Of a stretch of DNA of 64,000 nt, positions 16,990-25,742 are shown one piece after another (the stretch's first letter is position 1; each line of letters opens with the position of its first letter). Below the pieces are notes generated by a model. It was not told the origin of the DNA. It did no database searches and saw only the letters and a program-made list of their open reading frames with translations. The translations under genes and the position numbers were made by a program. The stretch is from Streptomyces lydicus (GTDB lineage: Bacteria; Actinomycetota; Actinomycetes; Streptomycetales; Streptomycetaceae). The stretch is from contig NZ_JNZA01000043.1 in NCBI RefSeq assembly GCF_000717345.1, forward strand, positions 52,119 through 116,118, given 5' to 3'.

Positions 16990-19257
16990 TTGTCAAACGA
17001 GGAATTGCGGCACGAGCAGGAATTCACCGACCTGCTCTATGAGCGCCTCGCCGAAATGCAGGCCGGCGCCGCCACAGCGGTGCAGGACGCCCTGCCGCTG
17101 GAAGGGCGCAACGCCCAGGCCCGGCTGGAACGCGATGTGTCGGTGACCGAGCAGTCCGCTCTGCTGGCCGCCCTCGAAGCCGGGGAGAACGGCCTGTGCT
17201 TCGGCCGGCTGGCCTTTCGCGACGGCCGCGACCACCACATCGGCCGCCTCGGCATCCGGCGCGACGACCCGGACCGCACCCCGCTCGTCATCGACTGGCG
17301 GGCCGAGGTCGCGCGCCCGTTCTACCTCGCGACCGGCCACACCCCGATGGGGCTGCGCCGCAGGCGCCACCTCACGACCGAGGGCCGCCGGGTCACCGCC
17401 CTGCACGACGAAATCCTGGACCTCACCGACACCGAGCGCACCGGCCACGAGGGCGCCGACGCGGACGCCGTACTGCTGGCCGCACTGGACGCCGCGCGCA
17501 CCGGGCGGATGCACGACATCGTGCAGACCATCCAGGCCGAGCAGGACGCCATCATCCGCGCCCCGCAGCACGGCGTCCTCGTCGTGGAGGGCGGTCCCGG
17601 CACCGGCAAGACCGTCGTCGCGTTGCACCGCGCGGCCTACCTCCTCTACGCGCACCGGGAACAACTGGCCCGTCGCGCCGTGCTCATCGTCGGCCCCAAC
17701 CCGGCCTTCCTCGGCTACATCTCGGAGGTGCTGCCCGCGCTCGGCGAGACGGGCGTACTGCTCGCCACGCCCGGTGAACTCTTCCCCGGCGTGACCCCCA
17801 CCGCGACGGACACCCCCGAGGCCGCCGCGGTCAAGGGCGGTGCCGCGATGGCCGACGCACTGGCGCTCTTCGTCCGCGACCGGCAGACGCTGCCCGACGA
17901 CGTGACCGTGATCGACCATGAAGAGGGCGAACTGCTGCTGGACGCGGAGATGGCGGACGAGGCGCGGCGGCAGGCCCGCGACACGCGGCTGCCGCACAAT
18001 CTCGCCCGCCCGCACTTCGCGTTCCGCATCATCGACGCGCTCACCGCGCAGCTGGTCGAGAGGATCGGCGCGGACCCCTACGGCGGGCCGAACCTGCTCG
18101 GCCCCGACGACATCGCCCAGCTCGGCAAGGGCATCGCCACCAGTCCCGAGGTGCACCGCGCCATCGAGGAGCTGTGGCCCGCCCTCACCCCCCATCAGCT
18201 GGTCGAGGACTTCCTCACGGAGCCCGTCCACCTCCCGGAGGCGGACGCCCGGACGATCCGCCGCACCGGCGGCGGCTGGACCCCCGCCGACATCCCCCTG
18301 CTGGACGAGGCCGCCGAACTCCTCGGCGAGGACGACTCGGCGGCCCGCGCCGCCGCCGAGGCCGAGCGCCAGGAGCGGATCGCCTACGCACAGGGCGTGC
18401 TCGACCTCTCCTACGGCTCCCGCACCCAGGAGTTCGAGGACCGCGACGACGAGGAATCGGAGGTGCTGGCCGCGCACGACCTCGTCGACGCGGAACGGCT
18501 CGCCGACCGGCAGGAGGAGGCCGACCACCGCAGCGCCGCCGAACGCGCCGCGGCCGACCGCACCTGGGCCTTCGGCCACATCATCGTGGACGAGGCGCAG
18601 GAGCTGTCGCCGATGGTCTGGCGGCTGCTGATGCGCCGCTGCCCGACCCGCTCGATGACCCTGGTCGGCGACCCGGCACAGACCGCGGAGCCGGGTGGCT
18701 GCGGCGCGTGGGAGGAAATCCTCGCGCCGCACGTCGACGAGCGCTGGCACCACGTCAGGCTGGGCGTCAACTACCGCACCCCGACCGAGATCATGGAGGT
18801 CGCGGCGCAGGTGCCGGGCGCCGCCGACCCCGCGTTCGAGCCGCCGCGCTCGATCCGCTCGACGGGGGTACGGCCCTGGGCGCAGCGCGCCGACGACCTG
18901 CCTGCTGCGGTGGCCGCCGCGGTCGCGCGGGAGAGCGACGGGACCGGACGGCTCGCGGTGATCGCCCCGCGCGCCCGCCACGACGCCCTGGTCCCCGCGC
19001 TCCCGGGCGCCTCCACCGGTCCGGCCCCCGATCTGACCAGCCCGGTCGTCCTGATCGACCCCAGACAGGCCAAGGGGCTGGAGTTCGACACGGTGATCGT
19101 GGCGGAGCCGCACGAGCTGGGCGCCAGCGACCTGTACGTCGCGCTCACCCGGGCGACGCAGCGGCTGGGCGTGATCCATACGGCTCCGCTGCCCCCTGCG
19201 CTGGAAACGGGACTGCAGACGCTGCCGGAGCACGCCGGCGCCACTCCCGCCCGGTGA
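16990..19257 (+). CDS. helR: HelR/HelD-like RNA polymerase-recycling ATPase
   Basis: A 755-residue UvrD-like superfamily 1 protein. Walker A is GGPGTGKTVVALHR, Walker B is HIIVDEAQELSPM, and later helicase motifs include LVGDPAQTAEP, GVNYRTPTEI, DPRQAKGLEFDTV and YVALTRATQRL. The N-terminus (SNEELRHEQEFTDLLYERL) forms the coiled-coil arm typical of HelD/HelR, which removes stalled or rifamycin-bound RNA polymerase from DNA. I chose TTG at 16990 because GGAG lies 5 nt upstream and homologues begin there. An in-frame ATG at 16924 would add 22 residues including a TTA codon. Confidence 0.88.
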   Translation: MSNEELRHEQEFTDLLYERLAEMQAGAATAVQDALPLEGRNAQARLERDVSVTEQSALLAALEAGENGLCFGRLAFRDGRDHHIGRLGIRRDDPDRTPLVIDWRAEVARPFYLATGHTPMGLRRRRHLTTEGRRVTALHDEILDLTDTERTGHEGADADAVLLAALDAARTGRMHDIVQTIQAEQDAIIRAPQHGVLVVEGGPGTGKTVVALHRAAYLLYAHREQLARRAVLIVGPNPAFLGYISEVLPALGETGVLLATPGELFPGVTPTATDTPEAAAVKGGAAMADALALFVRDRQTLPDDVTVIDHEEGELLLDAEMADEARRQARDTRLPHNLARPHFAFRIIDALTAQLVERIGADPYGGPNLLGPDDIAQLGKGIATSPEVHRAIEELWPALTPHQLVEDFLTEPVHLPEADARTIRRTGGGWTPADIPLLDEAAELLGEDDSAARAAAEAERQERIAYAQGVLDLSYGSRTQEFEDRDDEESEVLAAHDLVDAERLADRQEEADHRSAAERAAADRTWAFGHIIVDEAQELSPMVWRLLMRRCPTRSMTLVGDPAQTAEPGGCGAWEEILAPHVDERWHHVRLGVNYRTPTEIMEVAAQVPGAADPAFEPPRSIRSTGVRPWAQRADDLPAAVAAAVARESDGTGRLAVIAPRARHDALVPALPGASTGPAPDLTSPVVLIDPRQAKGLEFDTVIVAEPHELGASDLYVALTRATQRLGVIHTAPLPPALETGLQTLPEHAGATPAR

Positions 19258-19265
19258 GCCGGCCC

Positions 19266-19313
19266 GCGGGGCGCCGCCCGGCCACGGGGAGACCGGGCCG
19301 CGCGGCGCCCCGC
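19266..19313 (+). terminator. Strong hairpin after helR
   Basis: An 11-bp perfect outer stem (GCGGGGCGCCG, 19266-19276 with 19303-19313) encloses a further CCCGG/CCGGG stem. It begins 9 bp after the helR stop. A run of A and T residues at 19335-19346 follows, then the promoter of the next operon. Confidence 0.65.
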
Positions 19314-19356
19314 CCGGGCGGCTCCGCGAGAGCCTTTAAAAAAATTTCGGCGGCGA

Positions 19357-19383
19357 TGTCGAGAACGCGTGACTGGCTCCGTC
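19357..19383 (+). promoter_or_regulatory. ECF42-type promoter
   Basis: TGTCGA at 19357 and CGTC at 19380 are separated by 17 nt. This matches the published ECF42 consensus (TGTCGA in the -35, CG(A/T)C in the -10). It lies 53 bp upstream of the DGPF gene, implying that the sigma factor encoded in this operon drives its own transcription together with its DGPF partner. Confidence 0.7.
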
Positions 19384-19435
19384 CCCGGGGTGAACGTGAC
19401 CACAATGGGTCGCACCAGCACCGAGGAGAACCACG

Positions 19436-19855
19436 ATGGCCAAGTACCTGCTGCTCAAGCACTACCGCGGCGCCCCGGCTGCAGCCAACGACGTGCCCAT
19501 GGACAAGTGGACGCCGGAGGAGATCTCGGCCCACGTGCAGTACATGAACGACTTCGCGGCCCGGCTCGAGAAGACCGGCGAGTTCGTCGACGGTCAGGCG
19601 CTTGCTCCCGAGGGCACGTGGGTCCGGTACGACGGTGAGGGCCGCCCGCCGGTCACCGACGGCCCGTTCGCCGAGACCAAGGACCTCATCGCCGGCTGGA
19701 TGGTGATCGACGTCGACAGCTACGAGCGTGCCGTCGAGCTGGCAGGTGAACTGTCGGCCGCCCCCGGCGCGGGCGGGAAGCCGATCCACGAGTGGCTGGA
19801 GCTGCGCCCGTTCCTGGGCGCGCCGCCCACCATCACGGAGTGCACTTTCAAGTGA
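19436..19855 (+). CDS. YciI-like DGPF-domain protein
   Basis: A 139-residue cytoplasmic protein of the YciI/DGPF family; the signature appears as TDGPFAET near residue 80, and the N-terminus MAKYLLLKHY is typical. GAGGAG precedes the ATG. Its TGA overlaps the GTG of the sigma factor gene (GTGA). DGPF proteins are the conserved genomic partners and targets of ECF42 sigma factors; their biochemical role is unresolved. Confidence 0.9.
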   Translation: MAKYLLLKHYRGAPAAANDVPMDKWTPEEISAHVQYMNDFAARLEKTGEFVDGQALAPEGTWVRYDGEGRPPVTDGPFAETKDLIAGWMVIDVDSYERAVELAGELSAAPGAGGKPIHEWLELRPFLGAPPTITECTFK

Positions 19856-21084
19856 CCCGGATCAACGAGGCCCTGCTGAGAAGCCTCACGCCGAGCGTGC
19901 TCGGCATCCTCGTCCGCCGCGGAGCCGACTTCGCGGCGGCCGAGGACGCCGTACAGGACGCGCTGGTCGAGGCGCTCCGCGTCTGGCCGGCCGACCCTTC
20001 CCCCAGCTCTGAGCTTCATCCCCGAGCTCTCAACTTCGTTCGAGCAGGGGAGACCCCATTGAGCAGGGAAGACCCCATTCGGGACCCCAAGGGCTGGCTG
20101 GTCACCGTGGCCTGGCGGAAGTTCCTCGACGCGACCCGGGCGGACGCCGCCCGCCGCCGGCGTGAGGACCTCGTCGACGAGGAGCCGCCGCCCGGCCCCG
20201 CGCCCGCGGTGGACGACACGCTCCAGCTCTACTTCCTGTGCGCCCACCCGTCGCTGACACCGTCGTCCGCGGTCGCGCTCACGCTGCGCGCGGTCGGCGG
20301 GCTGACCACCCGTCAGATCGCCCACGCCTACCTGGTGCCCGAGGCGACCATGGCGCAGCGCATCAGCCGGGCCAAGCGCACCGTCTCCGGTGTGAGGTTC
20401 GACCAGCCCGGCGACGTCGCCACCGTGCTGCGTGTCCTCTACCTGGTCTTCAACGAGGGCTACTCCGGCGAGGTCGACCTCGCCGCCGAGGCCATCCGGC
20501 TCACCCGGCAGCTCGCGGCCGCGATCGACCACCCCGAGGTGGCGGGTCTGCTCGCGCTCATGCTGCTCCACCACGCCCGGCGCGCCACCCGGACCGCGCC
20601 CGACGGCAGCCTGGTGCCGCTGGCCGAGCAGGACCGCGGCCGGTGGGACACCGAGGCGATCGCCGAGGGCGTCGAGATCCTCCAGGCGGCCCTCGCCCGC
20701 GACCGCCTGGGCGAATACCAGGCCCAGGCCGCCATCGCGGCGCTCCACGCAGACGCGCCTACCGCCGAGGAGACCGACTGGGTGCAGATCGTCGAGTGGT
20801 ACGACGAGCTCGCGCGGCTGACCGACAGCCCGGTCGTGCGCCTCAACCGCGCGGTCGCCGTGGGCGAGGCCGACGGACCACGCGCCGGCCTGGCGGCCCT
20901 CGCCTCGCTGAACGACACCCTGCCCCGCCACACCGCGGTGGCGGCCTACCTCCATGAGCGCGACGGCGACCTGACGACGGCGGCCCGCCTGTACGCCGAG
21001 GCGGCCCACAAGGCACCCAACCTCGCCGAACGCGACTACCTGACGCGCCAGGCCGCCCGGCTCAACGCCCGCCTGTCGCGCTGA
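19852..21084 (+). CDS. ECF42-group RNA polymerase sigma factor with long C-terminal extension
   Basis: A 410-residue sigma factor. Region 2 is recognisable (AAAEDAVQDALVEALRVWP), as is region 4 (LTLRAVGGLTTRQIAHAYLVPEATMAQRISRAKR). The 200-residue C-terminal helical, TPR-like extension (from about LRVLYLVFNEGYSG) is diagnostic of ECF42, in which it replaces an anti-sigma factor. The GTG overlaps the DGPF gene stop. An oddity is an in-frame 27-residue insert between PADP and RDPKGW (19999-20079), absent from the family as I know it, within the linker right after region 2. Function may be altered or the insert tolerated. Confidence 0.9.
   Translation: MTRINEALLRSLTPSVLGILVRRGADFAAAEDAVQDALVEALRVWPADPSPSSELHPRALNFVRAGETPLSREDPIRDPKGWLVTVAWRKFLDATRADAARRRREDLVDEEPPPGPAPAVDDTLQLYFLCAHPSLTPSSAVALTLRAVGGLTTRQIAHAYLVPEATMAQRISRAKRTVSGVRFDQPGDVATVLRVLYLVFNEGYSGEVDLAAEAIRLTRQLAAAIDHPEVAGLLALMLLHHARRATRTAPDGSLVPLAEQDRGRWDTEAIAEGVEILQAALARDRLGEYQAQAAIAALHADAPTAEETDWVQIVEWYDELARLTDSPVVRLNRAVAVGEADGPRAGLAALASLNDTLPRHTAVAAYLHERDGDLTTAARLYAEAAHKAPNLAERDYLTRQAARLNARLSR
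19999..20079 (+). repeat. 81-bp repeat element inserted in frame in the sigma factor gene
   Basis: Exactly 27 codons interrupt the conserved sequence between region 2 and WLVTVAWRKF. The insert ends with two near-identical 19-bp copies (GAGCAGGGGAGACCCCATT at 20042 and a one-base variant at 20061). The earlier part (GAGCTCTCAACTTCGTTCGA) resembles, from memory, an intergenic dispersed repeat of Streptomyces. The lower codon-position GC bias also marks it as foreign to the gene. Confidence 0.6.
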
Positions 21085-21177
21085 CGGGTCACGCTCGTCC
21101 CGCCGGGGCGCCCGCCGGCCCCTCCGTTCGCCCACCGCATTGGAGGGCAGGCATGTCCGGTCCTTCTCCCCGCGCAC

Positions 21178-21957
21178 CTACCGGAACAGTGGCACCCCGG
21201 ACACCGGCATCCTGGGCACCGGCGCCCCGGACACCACCGATCGCGTGCGGGCCCGGTCGGCGTCCCGCCCGGGCTGCCCCAGGTTGAGTGCGGTGCGGAC
21301 GTCGACCGACCGCTCGAGTGAGGCGACGATGCGGGCGTGCAGCAGCGGCCGGTGGCCGGTGAAGCAGTGGGTGCCGAGGGCGGCGTCGAGCCGGGCGGCG
21401 GAGGCAGTGGCCTTGATGGTGAGGTCCACTCGCAGCGAGCGCGTTTTCGTGTTGACGGCCGATCGTGTGGCGGGGCGGGGGAAGGTGCCGAGGGTGAACC
21501 TGGTGCCGTTGTGCAGGGCGGCGGTCAGGGTGCCGTGCCCGAGGTCCACCTCGAAGCGGGTGACCTTGACGGACTTCCTGGAGCTCCCGGACTGCGTGCC
21601 GCCGGGGCCGGATCCGGTGGCCACCAGGGCCAGACCGGCCTTGCCGAAGCGAAGTTCGCCGCCCAGTTTGCCGCCGCTGTTGGTGACCGCCCCGCCCGTG
21701 AGCCGCAGAGTCGTTCCTCCGCCGGAGTGGCCCCGCGGGCTGATCCTCCCCTTCGCGTCGACGCCCGCGACCACCACGCCGTCTTCCTTGAGCGCGCTGC
21801 GCAGATCGGGGGACAGCCGGAGGCGGGCCGAGCCCCGCTCGACGGGGACCTCGGTGCTGCCGGCCGGCTGGTGGGGGTGCGCCGGGGCCGCCGCGGCGGC
21901 GGGTACGGCGGACGCCAGCACGAGGGCGGCGGCCGCGGCGAGGTGGCGAGCGGGCAT
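21178..21957 (-). CDS. Secreted protein of unknown function
   Basis: A 259-residue protein with a clear signal peptide (residues 1-24, LAAAAALVLASAVPAAAAA). The mature part is rich in beta-type segments with alternating polar and hydrophobic residues (TTLRLTGGAVTNSGGKLGGEL, SLRVDLTIKATASAAR). A weak resemblance to HtaA-type surface domains was considered but not convincing. AAAGGA precedes the ATG. It stands alone, convergent with the sigma factor gene. Confidence 0.7.
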   Translation of the reverse strand: MPARHLAAAAALVLASAVPAAAAAPAHPHQPAGSTEVPVERGSARLRLSPDLRSALKEDGVVVAGVDAKGRISPRGHSGGGTTLRLTGGAVTNSGGKLGGELRFGKAGLALVATGSGPGGTQSGSSRKSVKVTRFEVDLGHGTLTAALHNGTRFTLGTFPRPATRSAVNTKTRSLRVDLTIKATASAARLDAALGTHCFTGHRPLLHARIVASLERSVDVRTALNLGQPGRDADRARTRSVVSGAPVPRMPVSGVPLFR

Positions 21958-22071
21958 ACGTGGTCCTTTCGCTGCTGGTGCGGTGCGCCCGGAGGGCCCG
22001 AGGGCCGCGCACCTGTGAGCGCGCGGTCACTCGACGTCCCCATCATGGAGCCAAGCGCCGTCCTCCGCCGG

Positions 22072-23421
22072 TCAGGGACGGCCCGCGGGCAGCTCCGCAC
22101 CGACGGGCCTGGCCGACGCCCCGTCAGGAGCGGTGAACTCCGGGTCCGGTTCCAGGAAGCGGATCGCGACCGCGGTGGCCAGATGCAGGCTCGCGAAGAT
22201 CCAGACGATGCCGGCCACGCCGAACGGCCCCAGGGTGAGCGCGACCACGGCCGGTCCGGCGAAGGTGCTGGCCCCGGCACCGAGGTTGAGCGCGGACATC
22301 GCCTGTCCCTTGTGGTGTGGTGCCAGCGCCGGGACGAGCGCGGAAATCGGTACGTATCCGGCCAGGGCGATGCCGTACAGGGCGGCCACCACGGCCGCGG
22401 CAGCGAAGTCGGGGCCGGCCGCGAGCGGTACGTAGTACAGCGCCAGACAGGTCACCGCGCAGGCCACGGCGCCGAACCAGGTCATGGTGCGCTGCCACCC
22501 GAGCCGGTCGCCGACGGCACCGAAGAACAGGTTGGCGAAGATGTTCGCGGTGAACATCACGCTCAGCAGCCGCAGCCAGGCCGACGTGGTGAAGCCGACC
22601 GTCTCGGTGAAGAAGAACGGCATACAGACCAGGAAGCCGAACTGCGAGCCGGTGCTGAACACGCGCACCGCCGCACCGATCGCCACCCGGGGCCGCCGGC
22701 GCATGATCGAGACGCTGCCCGCAAGCGTCGCCAGCGGACGTTCGCCGGGCGGCGCGAGCCGCGAGCGGCCGGTGGGTTCACGCACCAGGAACAGCGCGAG
22801 CAGACCGCCGAGCGTCACCAGACCGAGCGCGCACCACAGCGTGCGGTACGAGCCGACCTGCGGAATCGTCGCGCTGGCCAGCAACGAGCCAAGGGTCGGC
22901 AGACCGCCGGTGAAGGCGAACCAGTACCAGCCGACGGCGGTCCCCATTCGCTGTGGCGCGGTCGCCGCGGTCACCCACACCAGGAACCCGTACGCGAACA
23001 GGGGATAGCCGAAGCCGCGCAGCCCGTAGACGATCAGCAGCAGCGGATAGTTCATCGCCGGCAGCGCCACCGTCAGCAGCAGCACCTGGAAGACGAGCCA
23101 GACGGCGAAGCCGGCGATCATCACCCGTCGCGGGCCCCAGAGGTCCGACAGGGCGCCCGAGAGCCAGGCGCCGACCGCGACGGTGATGCCGTAGACCGCG
23201 ATCACGACCGCCGCGTCGGCCCTGGCCAGGCCGTGGTCGGCCAGGTACTTCGAGAAGAAGCCGGTCTCCACGCCGTCGCCGGTCATGAACAGCAGGACGC
23301 CGACGAAGCCCCAGGTGAGGGCCGGGGGAATGCCCAGCCGCTCGACGGGGGAGCGCCGGCGTTCCGGCGGTGGTGCGGCAGCCGGCCCCGGTATCGGGCG
23401 GGGGTGAGCGGGGCTGTGCAT
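22072..23421 (-). CDS. MFS transporter, polyol (RbtT/DalT/CsbX) type
   Basis: A 449-residue protein with 12 predicted membrane segments. The N-terminal region GIPPALTWGFVGVLLFMTGDGVETGF and AWLSGALSDLWGPRRVM (motif A) fit the ribitol/arabinitol transporter subfamily. GGAGG lies 5 nt before the ATG. It is divergent from an alcohol dehydrogenase gene of the polyol type, followed by a DeoR regulator, which supports uptake of a sugar alcohol. Confidence 0.87.
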   Translation of the reverse strand: MHSPAHPRPIPGPAAAPPPERRRSPVERLGIPPALTWGFVGVLLFMTGDGVETGFFSKYLADHGLARADAAVVIAVYGITVAVGAWLSGALSDLWGPRRVMIAGFAVWLVFQVLLLTVALPAMNYPLLLIVYGLRGFGYPLFAYGFLVWVTAATAPQRMGTAVGWYWFAFTGGLPTLGSLLASATIPQVGSYRTLWCALGLVTLGGLLALFLVREPTGRSRLAPPGERPLATLAGSVSIMRRRPRVAIGAAVRVFSTGSQFGFLVCMPFFFTETVGFTTSAWLRLLSVMFTANIFANLFFGAVGDRLGWQRTMTWFGAVACAVTCLALYYVPLAAGPDFAAAAVVAALYGIALAGYVPISALVPALAPHHKGQAMSALNLGAGASTFAGPAVVALTLGPFGVAGIVWIFASLHLATAVAIRFLEPDPEFTAPDGASARPVGAELPAGRP

Positions 23422-23504
23422 GGGGCCTCCAGGGGGCGGGGGAGGGGCGGAACACGAGCGACGAAGCGGTACTGACCGAGGGCGAGCGCGGCCGGAAAGG
23501 GCGC

Positions 23505-23600
23505 GTGCAGCGGTGCAAGCCCGCAAGCCTGCGCAAGTCTTCTCGTATTTTGTGCAAAGTCAAGCCTGTTCTGATAGAAGAAAGCTCGTTACGTTGTTGC
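23505..23600. promoter_or_regulatory. Divergent operator region of the polyol unit
   Basis: Between the MFS and dehydrogenase genes there is an AT-richer patch with repeated CAAG boxes (GTGCAAG, CGCAAG, GCGCAAG, then GTGCAAAGTCAAG) and a palindromic TTCTGATAGAA at 23569. Repeated GCAAG-like half-sites of this sort fit a DeoR-family operator. The DeoR protein encoded downstream is the likely ligand-responsive repressor of both directions. Confidence 0.45.
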
Positions 23601-23638
23601 TGCAGACGCCCGCACCCCAGGGAGCCGTGAGACCCGCC

Positions 23639-24679
23639 ATGACCGTCACCTCCGCGATCCCCGCCACCATGCGCGCCGCCGTCCTCCACGGCCCCGAGCG
23701 GCTGACCCTTGAAGAACGCCCCGTCCCCACCCCAGGGCCCGGCGAACTACTCGTCCGCGTCGAGACGGTCGGCACCTGCGGCTCGGACGTGCACTACTAC
23801 CGCCACGGGCGCATCGGCGACTTCGTCGTGCGCGAGCCGCTCGTCCTGGGCCACGAGGCGGCCGGCACGGTCGTCGCCGCAGGCCCGGGAGCCGACTCCG
23901 CACGGATCGGCCGACGCGTCTCCGTCGAGCCCGGCACCCCCTGCGGCAGCTGCGGCGAATGCCGCCCGGGCCGCTACAACCTCTGCCCGGACATGCGCTT
24001 CCTCGCCACCCCGCCGGTCGACGGCGCCTTCTGCGAATACCTGGCCGTGCACCAGGACTTCGCCCACGAGGTCCCCGACTCCCTGACCATCGAGGAGGCC
24101 GCCCTGCTCGAACCGCTGTCGGTGGCGGTATGGGCCTGCCGCAAGGCCCGTATCGGCCCGGGCGACCGCGTCCTGATCACCGGCGCGGGCCCCATCGGCC
24201 TGGTCGCCGCCCAGACGGCCCGTGCCTTCGGCGCCCACGATGTGCTCGTCACCGACGTCCTGCCGCACCGCCTCGAACTCGCCCGATCGGCCGGCGCCAC
24301 CACCCTCGACGTCTCCGGCACCCCGCTGGGCCGAGCCGGGTACACCCCGACGGTGCTCCTGGAGTGCTCCGGCGTCCCCGCCGTGAGCAACGAGGCGATC
24401 CGCACCGTCGGCCGGGCCGGCCGGGTCGTCCTCATCGGCATGGGCGGGGACGAGATCCCGCTGCCGCTCAGCCGGGTGCAGAACTACGAACTCGAACTGA
24501 CCGGCACCTTCCGCTACGCCCACACCTGGCCCACCGCGACGGCACTCGTCGCCTCGGGCGCGGTCCGGCTCGACTCCCTCGTCTCGCACGGTTACGGTCT
24601 TGCCCAGGCCGAGCGCGCACTGACCGTCGCCACCCGCGACGAGACCGCGGTGAAGGCCGTCATCTACCCGCAGCGGTAG
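23639..24679 (+). CDS. Zinc-dependent polyol (xylitol/sorbitol-type) dehydrogenase
   Basis: A 346-residue medium-chain dehydrogenase. The catalytic zinc site is seen in GTCGSDVHYYRHG and GHEAAGTV; the structural zinc cysteines are in PGTPCGSCGECRPGRYNLC. The NAD-binding motif is GAGPIGLVAAQ. The HYY segment after the Cys is characteristic of xylitol and sorbitol dehydrogenases rather than simple alcohol dehydrogenases. It is divergent from a polyol-type MFS gene and 38 bp upstream of a DeoR regulator. Confidence 0.9.
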   Translation: MTVTSAIPATMRAAVLHGPERLTLEERPVPTPGPGELLVRVETVGTCGSDVHYYRHGRIGDFVVREPLVLGHEAAGTVVAAGPGADSARIGRRVSVEPGTPCGSCGECRPGRYNLCPDMRFLATPPVDGAFCEYLAVHQDFAHEVPDSLTIEEAALLEPLSVAVWACRKARIGPGDRVLITGAGPIGLVAAQTARAFGAHDVLVTDVLPHRLELARSAGATTLDVSGTPLGRAGYTPTVLLECSGVPAVSNEAIRTVGRAGRVVLIGMGGDEIPLPLSRVQNYELELTGTFRYAHTWPTATALVASGAVRLDSLVSHGYGLAQAERALTVATRDETAVKAVIYPQR

Positions 24680-24717
24680 GCGCACCGCCGCTGCCCGACC
24701 GAAAAGAGGCGGCCCCG

Positions 24718-25509
24718 ATGGCTTCCGCACGGTCGTCGCTGGCCGAGGTCGACCGGCGACGGCAGGACGTACTGGCCCATGTCGTCGCACACGGCGAAGT
24801 CCGCATCGACGAACTGGCCAGACACTTCGGGGTCAGCCTCGCCACCATGCACCGCGATCTCGACCAGCTCGCCGAACGCCGCCTGCTGCGCAAGGAACGG
24901 GGCCGGGCCGCCCCCTTCCCGAGCCTCACCATGGAAACCGCGACCCGCTTCCGGGTCGGCGTGAACCCCGAACTCAAGGAAGCGCTGTGCGCCGCCGTCG
25001 CCGACGAGATCCGGCCCGGCAGCACCGTCGTCCTGGACGACTCGACCACCGTCTTCCCGCTCGCCGCCCACATCGCCCGGACCGAAGCGGTCACCGTCGT
25101 CACCAACTCCCTGGGCGTCGCCCGCCTCTTCGATGACACGCCGGGCGCCGACGTCACCCTCCTCGGCGGCCGCTACCGCGGCGAATTCGGCTCCTGCGTC
25201 GGCCCCGACGTGCTCCGCGCACTGAGCCGCCTGCGCGCCGACCTCGCGGTGATGTCCGCGGTGTCCGTCCTCGGCGGCCGCCTCTTCCACCCGATACGCG
25301 AATACGCCGAGATCAAGGAAGCCATGCTCGACTGCGCCCAACGCGCACTCCTGCTGGTGGACCACACCAAATTCGGCAAGACCGCCACCCACGCCTACAG
25401 CGACATCGCCCGCTACGACCGCGTCGTCACCGACCGCGCCGCACCCGCCGACGAACTGACCGAACTACGCCGCCGGGGCGTCACGGTCGACGTGCTCGAC
25501 CAACCCTGA
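24718..25509 (+). CDS. DeoR/GlpR-family transcriptional regulator
   Basis: A 263-residue protein. The N-terminal DeoR helix-turn-helix is RIDELARHFGVSLATMHRDLDQL. The C-terminal sugar-phosphate-binding domain carries VLDDSTTVFPLA, VVTNSLGVA, LLGGRYR and VDHTKFGKTATH. AGAGG lies 8 nt before the ATG. Such proteins sense phosphorylated sugars or polyols and repress catabolic operons; the upstream dehydrogenase and divergent MFS gene are the probable targets. Confidence 0.92.
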   Translation: MASARSSLAEVDRRRQDVLAHVVAHGEVRIDELARHFGVSLATMHRDLDQLAERRLLRKERGRAAPFPSLTMETATRFRVGVNPELKEALCAAVADEIRPGSTVVLDDSTTVFPLAAHIARTEAVTVVTNSLGVARLFDDTPGADVTLLGGRYRGEFGSCVGPDVLRALSRLRADLAVMSAVSVLGGRLFHPIREYAEIKEAMLDCAQRALLLVDHTKFGKTATHAYSDIARYDRVVTDRAAPADELTELRRRGVTVDVLDQP

Positions 25510-25563
25510 CCACCGCGCGATCGACCGCCGGTGCGGCCTCTCCGGACGCCCGCCCTCGACAAA

Positions 25564-25598
25564 GTGGTGGCCCCGCCGCATTCCGGCGGGGCCCCCAC
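25564..25598 (+). terminator. Hairpin terminator after the DeoR gene
   Basis: A 10-bp perfect stem (GGCCCCGCCG / CGGCGGGGCC, loop CATTC) extended by GTGG/CCAC after one mismatch. It lies 55 bp past the DeoR stop, in a gap before a convergent gene. Confidence 0.65.
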
Positions 25599-25742
25599 AT
25601 GTCAGCCGGCGTATCCGCCCGCCAACAGGCCACGGCCGCCCGCGACATGCAGACCAGCGGCCAGCCGTCACAGCTCTCAGCCTGCACGGCTCTCAGCGGT
25701 CACAGCTCTCAGCCTTCCCCGCTGTCGGTCATGCCCTGCGCC

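Noticed and set aside
16993..19233. 746-codon open frame on the opposite strand of helR
   Set aside because: Antisense frames this long are common in high-GC genes; it has no recognisable domain and helR motifs are complete.
21178..21957. HtaA-like haem-binding domain in the secreted protein
   Set aside because: Only general beta-rich character is shared; no haem-ligand or family-specific motif could be seen, so it was left as unknown.
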